Below, one piece after another: positions 17,067 to 26,035 of a stretch of 64,000 bases of DNA (the stretch's first letter is position 1; every line of letters starts with the position of its first letter). The notes beneath the pieces are model-generated. The model was not told the DNA's origin. It did no database searches and worked only from the letters and a program-made list of their open reading frames with translations. Source of the stretch: Mesorhizobium_K quangtriensis (GTDB lineage: Bacteria > Pseudomonadota > Alphaproteobacteria > Rhizobiales > Rhizobiaceae). The position numbers and the translations under genes were made by a program. The stretch lies in contig NZ_JBEBMF010000002.1 in assembly GCF_040081925.1 (NCBI RefSeq), positions 1,302,001-1,366,000 on the forward strand. Direction: 5' to 3'.

Positions 17067-18491
17067 ATGTCCGTCACACAGCAAACCACCAGCACGAAGT
17101 CGACCGCAAGCGAGACGTTGACGGGACCGTTGCTGGTCGTGTTGGCCGTCGTCGTGGTGGCCGGACTGTTGTTCGGCTACGATCAGGGCGTTATTTCCGG
17201 AGCACTGGACGGCATAAAGCAGCAGTTCATGCTGAGCGCCATCCTGGTCGAAGTGGTGACGAGCTGGGTAACGCTCGGCGCGCTTGTTGGATCTCTGGCC
17301 GGCGGCTGGCTTGCTGACCACTACGGACGTCGCCGCGCGGTGCTCATCGCAGGTGCCCTTTTCGTCGTCGGCGCGCTGCTACAGGCTACGGCCCCAGATG
17401 TGCCGCTCCTCGTGTTCGGCCGCCTTGTCGTCGGCTTTGGTGTCGGTGTTGCGGCAGTAGCCGCACCGCTCTACGGATCGGAGCTCGCGCCCGCGGCACA
17501 CCGTGGACGCTTTGTGGCAGCCTATCAGCTCGCCATCACCATCGGCATCTTCCTCGCCTATCTGGTGAACGCCGGGCTCGCTGCCGATGGCGACTGGCGC
17601 TGGATGCTCGGCATATCGCTAGTTCCCGGCGTTTTGCTCGTTCTGGTCGGCGCGCTCGGCGTGGAATCGCCACGCTGGCTGGTCAAGATGGGCCGGCGTG
17701 ACGAAGCCCGCGCCGTCTTGGGCAAAGTCTGGCCGGAAGAGGACAACGCGGCACGGCTGAAGGCGATCGAGCATACGCTGGACGAGGAAGCTGGCAAGGC
17801 GTCATGGCGCGAGGTCTTCGACCCGGCGTGGCGCAAGCCGCTGATGATCGCGCTTGGACTTGCGATCTTCCAGCAGATCACGGGCATCAACGCGATCATC
17901 TACTACGCCAATCAGATTTTCGCGGCTGCCGGTTTCTCCACGGCGGCACAGCAGACGACCGCCACCACCTGGGCGGTCGGCGGCGTCAATGTCGCCGCGA
18001 CCTTTATTGCGATTGCCTTCATCGACAAGCTCGGACGCCGGCCGCTGTTACTCGCAGGTCTGATCGGCATGGGGCTCGCGTTGCTGGTGGTCGGCTTCGC
18101 CTTTCTGTCGATCGACGGCCAACTCGCGGGAAATGGCCCGAGAACCGCCGGCATTGTGACGCTCGTCGCGCTCGTCGTCTTTATCGTCTCGTTCGCCTTC
18201 TCGCTCGGGCCCGTGGTGTGGACAGTCATCAACGAGATTTTCCCGGGCAAGGTGCGCGGCCGCGCTGTTGCTGTCGCCACCGCCGTCAACTGGGGCTCGG
18301 CCTTCCTCGTCAGCCAGTTCTTCCTGACCCTGATCGACGCCATTGGGAAGTCGACCACCTTCTGGCTGTTCGCCTTCTTCTGCGCGGCCGGCTGGATATG
18401 GGTGTATCGCACGGTCCCGGAGACCAGAGGGCGGACGCTCGAGGACATCGAACGAAGCTGGACGGGGCAGCCTGCATCGGTTTCTGTCTGA
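17067..18491 (+). CDS. Sugar porter (MFS) transporter
   Basis: This 474-residue proton-coupled sugar symporter has twelve predicted membrane helices. Family signatures are GGWLADHYGRRRAVL after helix 2, ESPRWLVKMGR after helix 6, QQITGINAIIYY in helix 7 and PETRGRTLEDIE after helix 12. These match the XylE/GalP/GLUT group, and QQITG-INA is typical of hexose or pentose substrates. I prefer the ATG at 17067 because a G6 run lies about 10 nt upstream. It is followed at 18581 by a 6-phosphogluconate dehydrogenase, which fits sugar or gluconate use, but there is no kinase nearby. Confidence 0.88.
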   Translation: MSVTQQTTSTKSTASETLTGPLLVVLAVVVVAGLLFGYDQGVISGALDGIKQQFMLSAILVEVVTSWVTLGALVGSLAGGWLADHYGRRRAVLIAGALFVVGALLQATAPDVPLLVFGRLVVGFGVGVAAVAAPLYGSELAPAAHRGRFVAAYQLAITIGIFLAYLVNAGLAADGDWRWMLGISLVPGVLLVLVGALGVESPRWLVKMGRRDEARAVLGKVWPEEDNAARLKAIEHTLDEEAGKASWREVFDPAWRKPLMIALGLAIFQQITGINAIIYYANQIFAAAGFSTAAQQTTATTWAVGGVNVAATFIAIAFIDKLGRRPLLLAGLIGMGLALLVVGFAFLSIDGQLAGNGPRTAGIVTLVALVVFIVSFAFSLGPVVWTVINEIFPGKVRGRAVAVATAVNWGSAFLVSQFFLTLIDAIGKSTTFWLFAFFCAAGWIWVYRTVPETRGRTLEDIERSWTGQPASVSV

Positions 18492-18580
18492 AAAACCTGT
18501 CGTACGGTCGCATTGTCAAACTGCAGAATCTGGTTTCGACTAGAGTCCGACAGACGGAACTCAAAAAGAGGTCATGAAAA

Positions 18581-19582
18581 ATGCAGCTCGGCATGATGGG
18601 ACTCGGCAGGATGGGCGCCAACATGGTGCGGCGCCTGATGAAGGATGGCCACGAATGCGTCGTCTTCGACATCAACGCAGGCGCGGTCGCCGATCTTGCG
18701 AAGGAGGGCGGCATCGGTGCGTCCTCGCTTGAGGATTTCGTCGGCAAGCTGGCAAAACCAAGGGCAGTCTGGCTGATGCTGCCGGCGGCCATCACCGGCA
18801 AGGTCGTGCATCAGGTCGCGGCGCTTCTCGAATCCGGCGATACGATCATCGACGGCGGCAACTCCAACTATCGCGACGCTGTCGATCTCGGCGCTGAACT
18901 GGCCAAGGTCGGCATCAGTTTCGTCGACGTCGGCACCTCAGGCGGGGTCTGGGGACTGGATCGCGGCTACTGCCTGATGATCGGCGGCCCGGACGAGGCC
19001 GTGAAACGTCTCGACCCGATCTTTGCTTCGCTGGCGCCGGGGGCGGACAAGGGCACTGAGCCAGCCGCGGCAGCCGGGACCGCGCCATATGGTTACCTGC
19101 ATTGCGGGCCGAGCGGCGCTGGCCACTTCGTCAAGATGGTGCACAACGGCATCGAATATGGCTTGATGGCGGCTTATGCCGAGGGATTCAATATTCTCCA
19201 GGCTGCAGACTCCGGCAAAAAGGCCCGCACGGCCGATGCCGAGACGACACCGCTCGACCAGCCGCAATACTATCAGTTCGATATCGACCTGCCTGCGGTC
19301 GCCGAGGTCTGGCGGCATGGATCGGTAGTCGGCTCCTGGCTGCTCGATCTCACGGCGGGGGCATTGGCAGCGGATCCGCAGCTCAAGAATTTTGGCGGCC
19401 GGGTCTCGGATTCCGGCGAAGGCCGTTGGACACTGAAAGCTGCGATCGACACCGGCGTTCCGGCACCTGTGCTCTCGACCGCGCTGTTCGATCGCTTCTC
19501 GTCGCGTGGCGAATCCGAGTTCGCCGACAAACTGCTTTCCGCAATGCGCTTTGCCTTCGGCGGACATCTGGAAAAGAAGTAA
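18581..19582 (+). CDS. gnd: 6-phosphogluconate dehydrogenase, decarboxylating (short type)
   Basis: This 333-residue enzyme converts 6-phosphogluconate to ribulose 5-phosphate and CO2 with NAD(P). The nucleotide-binding motif is GLGRMGANMVRRL at residues 7-19. The substrate-site motif is DVGTSGGVWGLDRG, and the catalytic Lys is in HFVKMVHNGIEYG. At about 330 residues it is the short YqeC/GndA type rather than the 470-residue dimeric form. AAAGAGGT precedes the ATG. It is 90 bp after the sugar transporter and in the same direction, probably a shared operon for sugar or gluconate breakdown. Confidence 0.92.
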   Translation: MQLGMMGLGRMGANMVRRLMKDGHECVVFDINAGAVADLAKEGGIGASSLEDFVGKLAKPRAVWLMLPAAITGKVVHQVAALLESGDTIIDGGNSNYRDAVDLGAELAKVGISFVDVGTSGGVWGLDRGYCLMIGGPDEAVKRLDPIFASLAPGADKGTEPAAAAGTAPYGYLHCGPSGAGHFVKMVHNGIEYGLMAAYAEGFNILQAADSGKKARTADAETTPLDQPQYYQFDIDLPAVAEVWRHGSVVGSWLLDLTAGALAADPQLKNFGGRVSDSGEGRWTLKAAIDTGVPAPVLSTALFDRFSSRGESEFADKLLSAMRFAFGGHLEKK

Positions 19583-19777
19583 TTCTGATCATGTCTTCGA
19601 CCGCGCCATTCCAGTAAGTCTGGAGTTACGGAATGTCCGGATCGGCGCTCACAAGCCGCTTCTTCAAAAAATAGTTGTGACTAATGGAGGAGGAACGGAT
19701 TTGCCTACGCCTTACTGATTGCCAGTGCGTCTTGCCGGGTGTTCACGTCGAAACCGGGACATTCAGGAGGGACTATG

Positions 19778-20467
19778 ATGTCTAAAAAGCTTCTAGCGGA
19801 GTTTCTCGGTACATTCTGGCTCGTTTTCGGCGGTTGCGGCAGCGCCGTCCTCGCGGCCGGCTTTCCCGAATTGGGGATCGGCTTCACCGGCGTGGCGCTG
19901 GCCTTCGGGTTAACGGTGTTGACCATGGCCTACGCGGTCGGCGGCATTTCGGGCGGACATTTCAATCCAGCCGTGTCGGTCGGCATGATGGTTGCTGGAC
20001 GCTTCGACGCCAAGGATCTGATCCCATACGTCATAACGCAGGTCGTCGCAGCCATCGCTGCATCCGCCGTGCTCTATGTGATCGTTAGCGGCAAGGCTGA
20101 TTTTGCCGGCATCGGCGGTTTTGCCACGAATGGCTACGACGAGGCCTCACCCGGCAAGTTCGGACTCGGGTCAGCCCTGCTGATCGAGGTCGTCCTTACA
20201 TTCGGCTTCCTGATCGTTATTCTGGGATCGACCCATGGACGCGTCCCGGCAGGCTTCGCGCCGATCGCCATCGGCCTCGCCCTGACACTCATCCACCTGA
20301 TCTCGATCCCGGTGACCAACACCTCGGTCAATCCGGCGCGGTCCACTGGCCCGGCGCTCTTCGTCGGCGGCGTGGCATTGCAGCAGCTCTGGCTGTTCTG
20401 GGTCGCACCAATCGTCGGTGCCGCGCTTGCCGGCTTCGTCCACAAGGCTGTGCTCGAAAAGGACTGA
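19778..20467 (+). CDS. aqpZ: Aquaporin Z
   Basis: This six-helix water channel of 229 residues has both half-helix signature loops, HFNPAVSVG and SVNPARSTG. The Arg after the second NPA belongs to the selectivity filter of water-selective channels. AGGAGG at 19765-19770 is better spaced for the second of two adjacent ATGs (19778) than the first (19775). It stands alone: about 195 bp of empty upstream DNA and a strong hairpin terminator 20 bp downstream. It would equilibrate water across the inner membrane during osmotic shifts. Confidence 0.95.
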   Translation: MSKKLLAEFLGTFWLVFGGCGSAVLAAGFPELGIGFTGVALAFGLTVLTMAYAVGGISGGHFNPAVSVGMMVAGRFDAKDLIPYVITQVVAAIAASAVLYVIVSGKADFAGIGGFATNGYDEASPGKFGLGSALLIEVVLTFGFLIVILGSTHGRVPAGFAPIAIGLALTLIHLISIPVTNTSVNPARSTGPALFVGGVALQQLWLFWVAPIVGAALAGFVHKAVLEKD

Positions 20468-20487
20468 TGCCGGCTACCCCTGCAAAC

Positions 20488-20517
20488 AAAAACGGCGCCC
20501 GAGAGGCGCCGTTTTTT
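20488..20517. terminator. bidirectional terminator between aqpZ and phbB
   Basis: AAAAACGGCGCC and GGCGCCGTTTTTT form a 12-bp stem with a 5-nt loop. A and T runs on both sides let it end both converging transcripts. Confidence 0.9.
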
Positions 20518-20538
20518 ATTTCATCTGACAACCACCCG

Positions 20539-21264
20539 TCAGGCGAAATACTGCCCGCCATTGGCCGTAATCGTCGAACCTGTGATGAAGCCCGCTTCGT
20601 CCGAAGCGAGGAAGACCACACAGCGCGCGATCTCTTCCGGTTCGCCCAGCCGACCAACCGGTATCTGAGGAATGATCCGCTCGGCCAGAACCTTCTCGTC
20701 GATGGCCTTCACCATTTCAGTCGCTATGTAGCCCGGCGCGATGACATTGACGGTGATTCCGGCGCGCGCGCCTTCCTGCGCCAGCGCCTTGGTGAAGCCG
20801 ATATCGCCGGCCTTGGCTGCCGAATAGTTCGCCTGACCCGCTTGGCCCTTCTGGCCGTTGATCGACGAGATCGTGATCACGCGGCCGAACTTCCGGTCGC
20901 GCATGCCGCTCCACAACGGATGCGTCATGTTGAAGACACCGGAAAGGTTGGTGTCGATGACTTCCTTCCACTGCTGGGGCGTCATCCGATGGAACATGGC
21001 ATCACGCGTGATACCGGCATTGTTGACGAGAACGTCGACCGGGCCGAGATCGGCTTCGACCTGCTTGATGCCAGCCGCACACGCGTCGTAGTCGGCCACC
21101 GACCATTTGTAGACCGGGATTCCGGTCTCGGCCTTGAACTTGGCAGCGGCCTCTTCATTGCCGGCATAATTGGCCGCGACCTTATATCCGGCTGTCTTCA
21201 AGGCGATCGAGATGGCCGCGCCAATTCCGCGCGAGCCTCCTGTAACGAGTGCGACCCGTGTCAT
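20539..21264 (-). CDS. phbB: Acetoacetyl-CoA reductase
   Basis: This 241-residue short-chain dehydrogenase reduces acetoacetyl-CoA to (R)-3-hydroxybutyryl-CoA with NADPH for polyhydroxybutyrate synthesis. The cofactor motif is TGGSRGIG near residue 8-15, NNAG follows, and the catalytic set is Ser in SSINGQKGQ with YSAAK. Length and the ending GSTITANGGQYFA match PhbB. GGGGAGGA sits before the ATG. It is downstream of phbA on the same strand with 107 bp between, a spacer that holds an inverted repeat. The polymerase gene phaC is not in this window. Confidence 0.94.
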   Translation of the reverse strand: MTRVALVTGGSRGIGAAISIALKTAGYKVAANYAGNEEAAAKFKAETGIPVYKWSVADYDACAAGIKQVEADLGPVDVLVNNAGITRDAMFHRMTPQQWKEVIDTNLSGVFNMTHPLWSGMRDRKFGRVITISSINGQKGQAGQANYSAAKAGDIGFTKALAQEGARAGITVNVIAPGYIATEMVKAIDEKVLAERIIPQIPVGRLGEPEEIARCVVFLASDEAGFITGSTITANGGQYFA

Positions 21265-21285
21265 GTTTTCCTCCCCTTAGGTGGG

Positions 21286-21362
21286 GTCAATTGTGAATGG
21301 AAAAATCGTGAATGGAAAGCGGCTGAAAAGTTGTCGCCGCCACTATTCCATCCACAATTGAC
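21286..21362. repeat. imperfect inverted repeat between phbA and phbB
   Basis: Arms 21286-21301 and 21347-21362 (outer part GTCAATTGTG/CACAATTGAC) pair with one mismatch. The left side also holds a direct repeat of GTGAATGGAAA. It may be an mRNA stem-loop between the genes or a small repeat element. Confidence 0.5.
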
Positions 21363-21371
21363 TGCCTAGCC

Positions 21372-22550
21372 TTACAGCGCCTCGACGCACATGGCGACAC
21401 CCATACCGCCGCCGATGCAGAGCGTGGCCAAGCCCTTTTTTCCGCCGCGACGCTTCAACTCATAGACCAGCGTGTTGAAGACGCGCGCGCCCGACGCGCC
21501 CACCGGATGACCGATGGCAATGGCGCCGCCATTGACGTTCACGATCTCCGGGTTCCAACCCATGTCCTTGTTGACGGCGCAGGCCTGCGCCGCGAAAGCC
21601 TCGTTGGCCTCTACGAGGTCGAGGTCGCCGACAGACCAGCCCGCCTTCTCCAGTGCCTTGCGCGAGGCCGGGATCGGGCCGGTGCCCATGATCGCCGGAT
21701 CGACGCCGGCGGTTGCCCAGGACACGATGCGCACCAGTGGGGTGAGCCCACGACGGGCCGCTTCTTCCTCAGTCATCAGGACGACGGCGGCAGCGCCGTC
21801 ATTGATGCCGGAAGCATTGGCGGCGGTGACCGTGCCTTCCTTGTCGAAAGCCGGCTTCAGCTTGGCGACGGTCTCCAGCGTCGTGCCCGCCCTGATGTAC
21901 TCATCCTGATCCACGATCGTGTCGCCCTTGCGGCCCTTGATCGTCACGGGGACGATCTCGTCCTTGAAGCGTCCGGCGTTCTGGGCTGCTTCCGCCTTGT
22001 TCTGGGAGGCGACCGCGAAGCGGTCCTGATCGTCGCGGGTCAGTTGCCATTTGCGCGCGACGTTCTCGGCGGTGATGCCCATGTGATAGCCATGGAAGGC
22101 GTCGGTCAGGCCGTCCTTGATCATGGTGTCGACAAGCTTGAGGTCGCCCATTTTGACGCCGGCGCGCAGATACTGGGCATGGGGGGCCATCGACATGGAT
22201 TCCTGTCCGCCCGCGACGATGATCTTTGCATCGCCTGACGTGATCTGCTGCATGCCGATCGCGATGGCCCTCAGGCCCGAGCCGCAGAGTTGGTTCAGGC
22301 CCCAGGCAGTGGCCTCCTGCGGGATACCGGCTGCCATGGCTGCCTGCCGGGCCGGGTTCTGCCCCTGCGCTGCGGTCAGGATTTGGCCGAGGATGACCTC
22401 GTCAACCTCCGCCGCCTCGACCTTTGACCGGACCAGCGCTTCCTTGACGGCGACGGCCCCGAGTTCATGCGCGGGCACGTTCGCGAAAGCTCCGTTGAAG
22501 GAACCGACCGGGGTGCGGGCGGCACCGGCGACAACAATGGAAGCGGACAT
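21372..22550 (-). CDS. phbA: Acetyl-CoA acetyltransferase (beta-ketothiolase)
   Basis: This 392-residue biosynthetic thiolase condenses two acetyl-CoA to acetoacetyl-CoA, the first step of polyhydroxybutyrate synthesis. The acyl-enzyme Cys is in NQLCGSGLRA, the catalytic His in AIGHPVGASGAR and the second Cys in CIGGGMGVAMC. A long reading frame begins at 22598, but the ATG at 22550 gives the canonical N-terminus MSASIVVAGAARTPVG with GGAG before it. It is divergent from phaR. Three CTGC/GCAG palindromes between the two starts suggest direct control by PhaR. Confidence 0.95.
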   Translation of the reverse strand: MSASIVVAGAARTPVGSFNGAFANVPAHELGAVAVKEALVRSKVEAAEVDEVILGQILTAAQGQNPARQAAMAAGIPQEATAWGLNQLCGSGLRAIAIGMQQITSGDAKIIVAGGQESMSMAPHAQYLRAGVKMGDLKLVDTMIKDGLTDAFHGYHMGITAENVARKWQLTRDDQDRFAVASQNKAEAAQNAGRFKDEIVPVTIKGRKGDTIVDQDEYIRAGTTLETVAKLKPAFDKEGTVTAANASGINDGAAAVVLMTEEEAARRGLTPLVRIVSWATAGVDPAIMGTGPIPASRKALEKAGWSVGDLDLVEANEAFAAQACAVNKDMGWNPEIVNVNGGAIAIGHPVGASGARVFNTLVYELKRRGGKKGLATLCIGGGMGVAMCVEAL

Positions 22551-22663
22551 GGCATTCTCCAGAGGAAAAACAGCTGAGGAAGGGCTGGATTTATGCACCT
22601 TTCTTCCGCGTTTCCATGGCCCAAGTCAAATCAGATACGACGCCCCATCTAAAGTATCGCGCT

Positions 22664-22706
22664 TTGCTGCAGCAATGCTGCGCAGCATGATTTGGCTGCG
22701 CCGCAG
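22664..22706. promoter_or_regulatory. candidate PhaR operator cluster
   Basis: Three palindromes lie in 43 bp: TTGCTGCAGCAA (22664), ATGCTGCGCAGCAT (22675) and CTGC-GCC-GCAG (22696). PhaR of Paracoccus denitrificans is known to bind a CTGC-N3-GCAG type sequence. The placement between phbA and phaR supports autoregulation and thiolase control; binding here is inferred. Confidence 0.6.
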
Positions 22707-22828
22707 CATAAGACCTCTTCCGCACTGCACAAAGCGCTTGGAATCGCGACGCTTTTAGGCCTATCCTGATCTTTCAGGCGCAATCGTTACCGGGGGCAAG
22801 GGGCTGCCGGTCTTCTGGGAGGATGTCG

Positions 22829-23425
22829 ATGCCCGCCAAGGACGAACCGGTTGTAATGAAGAAGTATGCAAACCGCCGACTGTACAATACGGGCACCAGC
22901 ACCTACGTGACGCTGGAAGACCTCGCCGGCATGGTCAAGCGCGGCGAAGAGTTTACGGTCCAGGACGCCAAGTCTGGTGAAGACATCACGCATCCGGTCC
23001 TGACCCAGATCATCTTTGAGCTGGAAAACAAGGACGGGCAGAACATGCTGCCCATCCCTTTCCTGCGCCAGTTGATCGCCTTCTACGGCGACCAGATGCA
23101 GATGGTGGTCCCAAGCTTCCTCGAACAATCGATGATTGCCTTTGCCAAGGAGCAGGAACGTTTTCGCGAGCAGATGAAGTCGGCCATGGGCAAGGGACCG
23201 ATGGACATGATGCAGATGGCTACGCCGATGAAAGCGCTGGAGGATCAGACCCGCCGCAACATCGAGCTGTTCCAGAACGCCATGCGCATGTTCACGCCAT
23301 TCCCGAATGGAGGAACAGCAGCGTCTCCCGAACCTGTGCGCAAGGACGCGGAAAAGTCCGACGAACTCTCCGATCTCAAGCAGCAGATCGCAGCGATGCA
23401 GCGCAAGATCGACTCGATGGGCTGA
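22829..23425 (+). CDS. phaR: Polyhydroxyalkanoate synthesis repressor PhaR
   Basis: This 198-residue regulator has an N-terminal PHB/PHA accumulation regulator DNA-binding domain at about residues 8-70 (KKYANRRLYNTGTSTYVTLEDLA). The following PHB-binding domain contains FLRQLIAFYGDQMQMVVPSFLEQSM. A Met-rich linker and a C-terminal coiled coil (LKQQIAAMQRKIDSM) end it. PhaR senses PHB granules and represses phasin and other pha genes. GGGAGG is spaced correctly for the ATG at 22829, while the ATG at 22823 is too close to it. CTGC-rich palindromes upstream are likely its own operator. Confidence 0.94.
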   Translation: MPAKDEPVVMKKYANRRLYNTGTSTYVTLEDLAGMVKRGEEFTVQDAKSGEDITHPVLTQIIFELENKDGQNMLPIPFLRQLIAFYGDQMQMVVPSFLEQSMIAFAKEQERFREQMKSAMGKGPMDMMQMATPMKALEDQTRRNIELFQNAMRMFTPFPNGGTAASPEPVRKDAEKSDELSDLKQQIAAMQRKIDSMG

Positions 23426-23447
23426 CCGCTCGTCGGGAGACCTCCGC

Positions 23448-23855
23448 TTAGTTGAAGCTGATGTCGCGGCCTGCGGCGCGCAGCGATACCGAAAATCCGG
23501 CCAAGACGTCGATCAGCGCGATCACCATCAGTACGAAGAAGACGGGGTGGGCTGCGCCCTGCACCAACAGGAACTGGACTAGGAACGCGACGAAGACGAA
23601 CGTCGACAGCAGGTGATCGATCACCGACGCATTAGAGGTGCGGGTCGCCTTCACGATCTCCACGAAGAAAAACAAGAGCGCGATGACGATCATGAGGATA
23701 CCTAACGTCATCGAGAAGGTGCCGCCCGACATCATGCGGAAGGAAAACAGCTCGGTCTGCCAGGGATCGCCGTTGGGACCATCGCCGAAAAAGCCCGCCA
23801 GTCCCAGATTGTAGAGGATGAAGGGTACGATCATCAGCGGGATACTCTTCAGCAT
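23448..23855 (-). CDS. four-helix membrane protein, unknown function
   Basis: This 135-residue protein has about four hydrophobic segments: residues 1-24, 45-68, 80-103 and 105-125. The first loop carries GDGPNGDPWQTELFSFRMMSGG. It resembles conserved alphaproteobacterial inner-membrane proteins often found beside phaR or glmM, but I cannot name a function. No signal for cofactor binding or catalysis is visible. It converges with phaR, with only about 22 bp between the stops and no obvious terminator. Confidence 0.78.
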   Translation of the reverse strand: MLKSIPLMIVPFILYNLGLAGFFGDGPNGDPWQTELFSFRMMSGGTFSMTLGILMIVIALLFFFVEIVKATRTSNASVIDHLLSTFVFVAFLVQFLLVQGAAHPVFFVLMVIALIDVLAGFSVSLRAAGRDISFN

Positions 23856-24085
23856 GGCATTCTCCTGATTCTCCGGCAGCCTGTAGAAAACGCCATCTGG
23901 ACCGCGTCAAGACCAGCAGAGCCTTCCGAAAGCCGGCTCGAAATCCGCGATCAATCTGGATCGACAATGATTTCGAAGGTTTCGTAACATAAACTCACCA
24001 AATGTGATGCAAAGCAGGACCTGTTTTGTGGCAGAAGACCGCGTTTTGAGGGCGCGGAAATCTAGGCTGTTTGGGGACGACGACG

Positions 24086-25438
24086 ATGGCTGGCAAATAT
24101 TTCGGTACCGACGGCATCCGCGGGAAGGCCAACACATTTCCAATGACTGCGGAAGTGGCGATGAAGGTCGGCATGGCCGCTGGCCTCTCGTTCCAGCGCG
24201 GCAACCACCGCCATCGCGTCGTGCTCGGCAAGGACACGCGGCTTTCCGGCTATATGATCGAGAACGCCATGGTGGCTGGCCTGACCGCTGCAGGCATGGA
24301 TGTCTTCCTTCTTGGCCCGATCCCGACGCCTGCGGTCGCAATGCTTGCCCGCTCGCTGCGCGCGGACATGGGCGTGATGATCTCCGCCTCGCACAACCCC
24401 TACCATGACAACGGCATCAAGCTGTTCGGCCCCGATGGCTTCAAGTTGTCGGACGAGATCGAAAATAACATCGAAGCCATGCTCGACGGCAACATCGAGA
24501 TGGCGCTGGCGGATTCTGAAGCGCTCGGCCGCGCCAAGCGCATTGATGGCGGTGATGACCGCTACATCGAAGCCGCCAAGCGCACGTTGCCGAAATCCAT
24601 GTCGCTCGCGGGCCTGCGGGTCGTCGTCGACTGCGCCAATGGCGCAGCCTACAAGGTGGCACCCGCCGCGCTATGGGAACTCGGCGCGGAAGTCTTCCCG
24701 ATCAATGTCGAGCCGAACGGCTTCAATATCAACGACGAGTGCGGCTCGACGCACCCGGCCGGCCTGTCGAAAAAGGTGCACGAGGTGCGTGCCGACATCG
24801 GCATCGCGCTGGATGGCGACGCAGACCGCGTCGTGATCGTCGACGAGAACGGCACGATCATCGACGGCGACCAGATCATGGCCCTGGTGGCCGAGGCCTG
24901 GATGCAATCGGGCAAGCTCGCCGGCGACGGCGTCGTGGCGACCGTGATGTCCAACCTCGGCCTGGAACGGTTCCTCACCGGCATCGGCCTGCAACTGCAC
25001 CGCACGAAAGTCGGCGATCGCTATGTCGTCGAGCACATGCGTGCGCACGGCCTGAACGTCGGCGGCGAACAGTCGGGTCACATCGTGCTGTCGGATTTCT
25101 CCACCACGGGCGACGGCCTCGTCTCGGCGCTGCAGGTGCTTGCCTGCGTGAAGAGGCAGGGCAAGCCGGTGAGCGAAGTGGCAAAGAAGTTCGAGCCCGT
25201 GCCGCAGCTTCTCAAGAACGTCCGCTTCTCCGGCGGCAAGCCGCTCGAGGAGGCGCCGGTTAAGGCCGCCATAGAGGAGGCGCAGAACCTGCTCGGCAAG
25301 TCTGGCCGGCTGGTCATTCGACCCTCGGGAACCGAACCCCTGATCCGCGTCATGGCGGAAGGCGATGACCCGGGCCTAGTCCGCAAGGTCGTGGACGACA
25401 TTGTCGGCGTCATTGCCGAGACACGCAGCGCGGCCTGA
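24086..25438 (+). CDS. glmM: Phosphoglucosamine mutase
   Basis: This 450-residue enzyme interconverts glucosamine 6-phosphate and glucosamine 1-phosphate on the way to UDP-GlcNAc for peptidoglycan and lipopolysaccharide. The phosphoserine loop is MISASHNPYHDNGIK, metal binding is by LDGDADRVV, and the phosphate-binding loop is RPSGTEPLIRVMAEG. The start MAGKYFGTDGIRG at 24086 is standard; an in-frame TTG at 24071 is ignored. In many rhizobia ftsH precedes glmM, but here the upstream neighbour is the unrelated membrane protein on the other strand. Confidence 0.96.
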   Translation: MAGKYFGTDGIRGKANTFPMTAEVAMKVGMAAGLSFQRGNHRHRVVLGKDTRLSGYMIENAMVAGLTAAGMDVFLLGPIPTPAVAMLARSLRADMGVMISASHNPYHDNGIKLFGPDGFKLSDEIENNIEAMLDGNIEMALADSEALGRAKRIDGGDDRYIEAAKRTLPKSMSLAGLRVVVDCANGAAYKVAPAALWELGAEVFPINVEPNGFNINDECGSTHPAGLSKKVHEVRADIGIALDGDADRVVIVDENGTIIDGDQIMALVAEAWMQSGKLAGDGVVATVMSNLGLERFLTGIGLQLHRTKVGDRYVVEHMRAHGLNVGGEQSGHIVLSDFSTTGDGLVSALQVLACVKRQGKPVSEVAKKFEPVPQLLKNVRFSGGKPLEEAPVKAAIEEAQNLLGKSGRLVIRPSGTEPLIRVMAEGDDPGLVRKVVDDIVGVIAETRSAA

Positions 25439-25512
25439 CGACGCCGCGTTTCTTTGCGACAGCCGGCGCGCGGCACTATATCAGGGCAAACTCCTGCCCA
25501 AGAGGAAGCCCG

Positions 25513-25914
25513 ATGGATGCAAAGACATATCCCGTCACCCATACCGACGCCGAGTGGCGCGCCAGGCTGACGCCAGAACAATATCAGGTCATGCGCAACC
25601 ACGGCACGGAGCGGCCAGGAAGCTGCGCATTGTTGTACGAGAAGCGCGCCGGTACCTTCAGTTGCGCCGGCTGTGACCAGCCGTTGTTCGAATCCACGCT
25701 GAAATTCGAGAGCGGCACCGGCTGGCCGAGCTTCAACGACCCTGTCCCGGGATCGGTCGAGACGACCGAGGACCGGAGCTATGGAATGGTGCGCGTTGAA
25801 GTGCATTGTGCGCGCTGCGGCAGCCATCTGGGCCATGTGTTTCCGGACGGCCCTCCGCCCACCGGGCTGCGCTACTGCATCAACGGTGTGGCGCTCGATT
25901 TCCACCCCGCCTGA
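25513..25914 (+). CDS. msrB: Peptide methionine (R)-S-oxide reductase
   Basis: This 133-residue repair enzyme reduces the R-sulfoxide of methionine in proteins. The SelR fold is evident from TEKPGSCAL-like GTERPGSCALLYEK and FESGTGWPSF. Zinc-binding pairs are CAGC (residues about 53-56) and CARC (about 97-100). The catalytic Cys is in LRYCINGVALDF. CPAEEAG-like leader is lacking, so the protein is cytoplasmic. AAGAGGAA lies before the ATG. It is 74 bp after glmM and may be read through from it. A GC-rich hairpin without a T run follows the stop. Confidence 0.94.
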   Translation: MDAKTYPVTHTDAEWRARLTPEQYQVMRNHGTERPGSCALLYEKRAGTFSCAGCDQPLFESTLKFESGTGWPSFNDPVPGSVETTEDRSYGMVRVEVHCARCGSHLGHVFPDGPPPTGLRYCINGVALDFHPA

Positions 25915-25931
25915 CAAACATCCCGTCTGCA

Positions 25932-25952
25932 GTGCCGGGTACGTCCCGGCAC
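25932..25952 (+). terminator. possible terminator hairpin after msrB
   Basis: GTGCCGGG-TACGT-CCCGGCAC is a perfect 8-bp stem 18 nt after the msrB stop. There is no T run, so it may only protect the mRNA end. Confidence 0.4.
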
Positions 25953-26035
25953 GGCAGCCTCCCGGACATCGCCTCTCCCCAAGTGCAAAAAGCATGCTAT
26001 TGCACCGAACCCGGGAGACGCTAGTGGAGGTCCAT

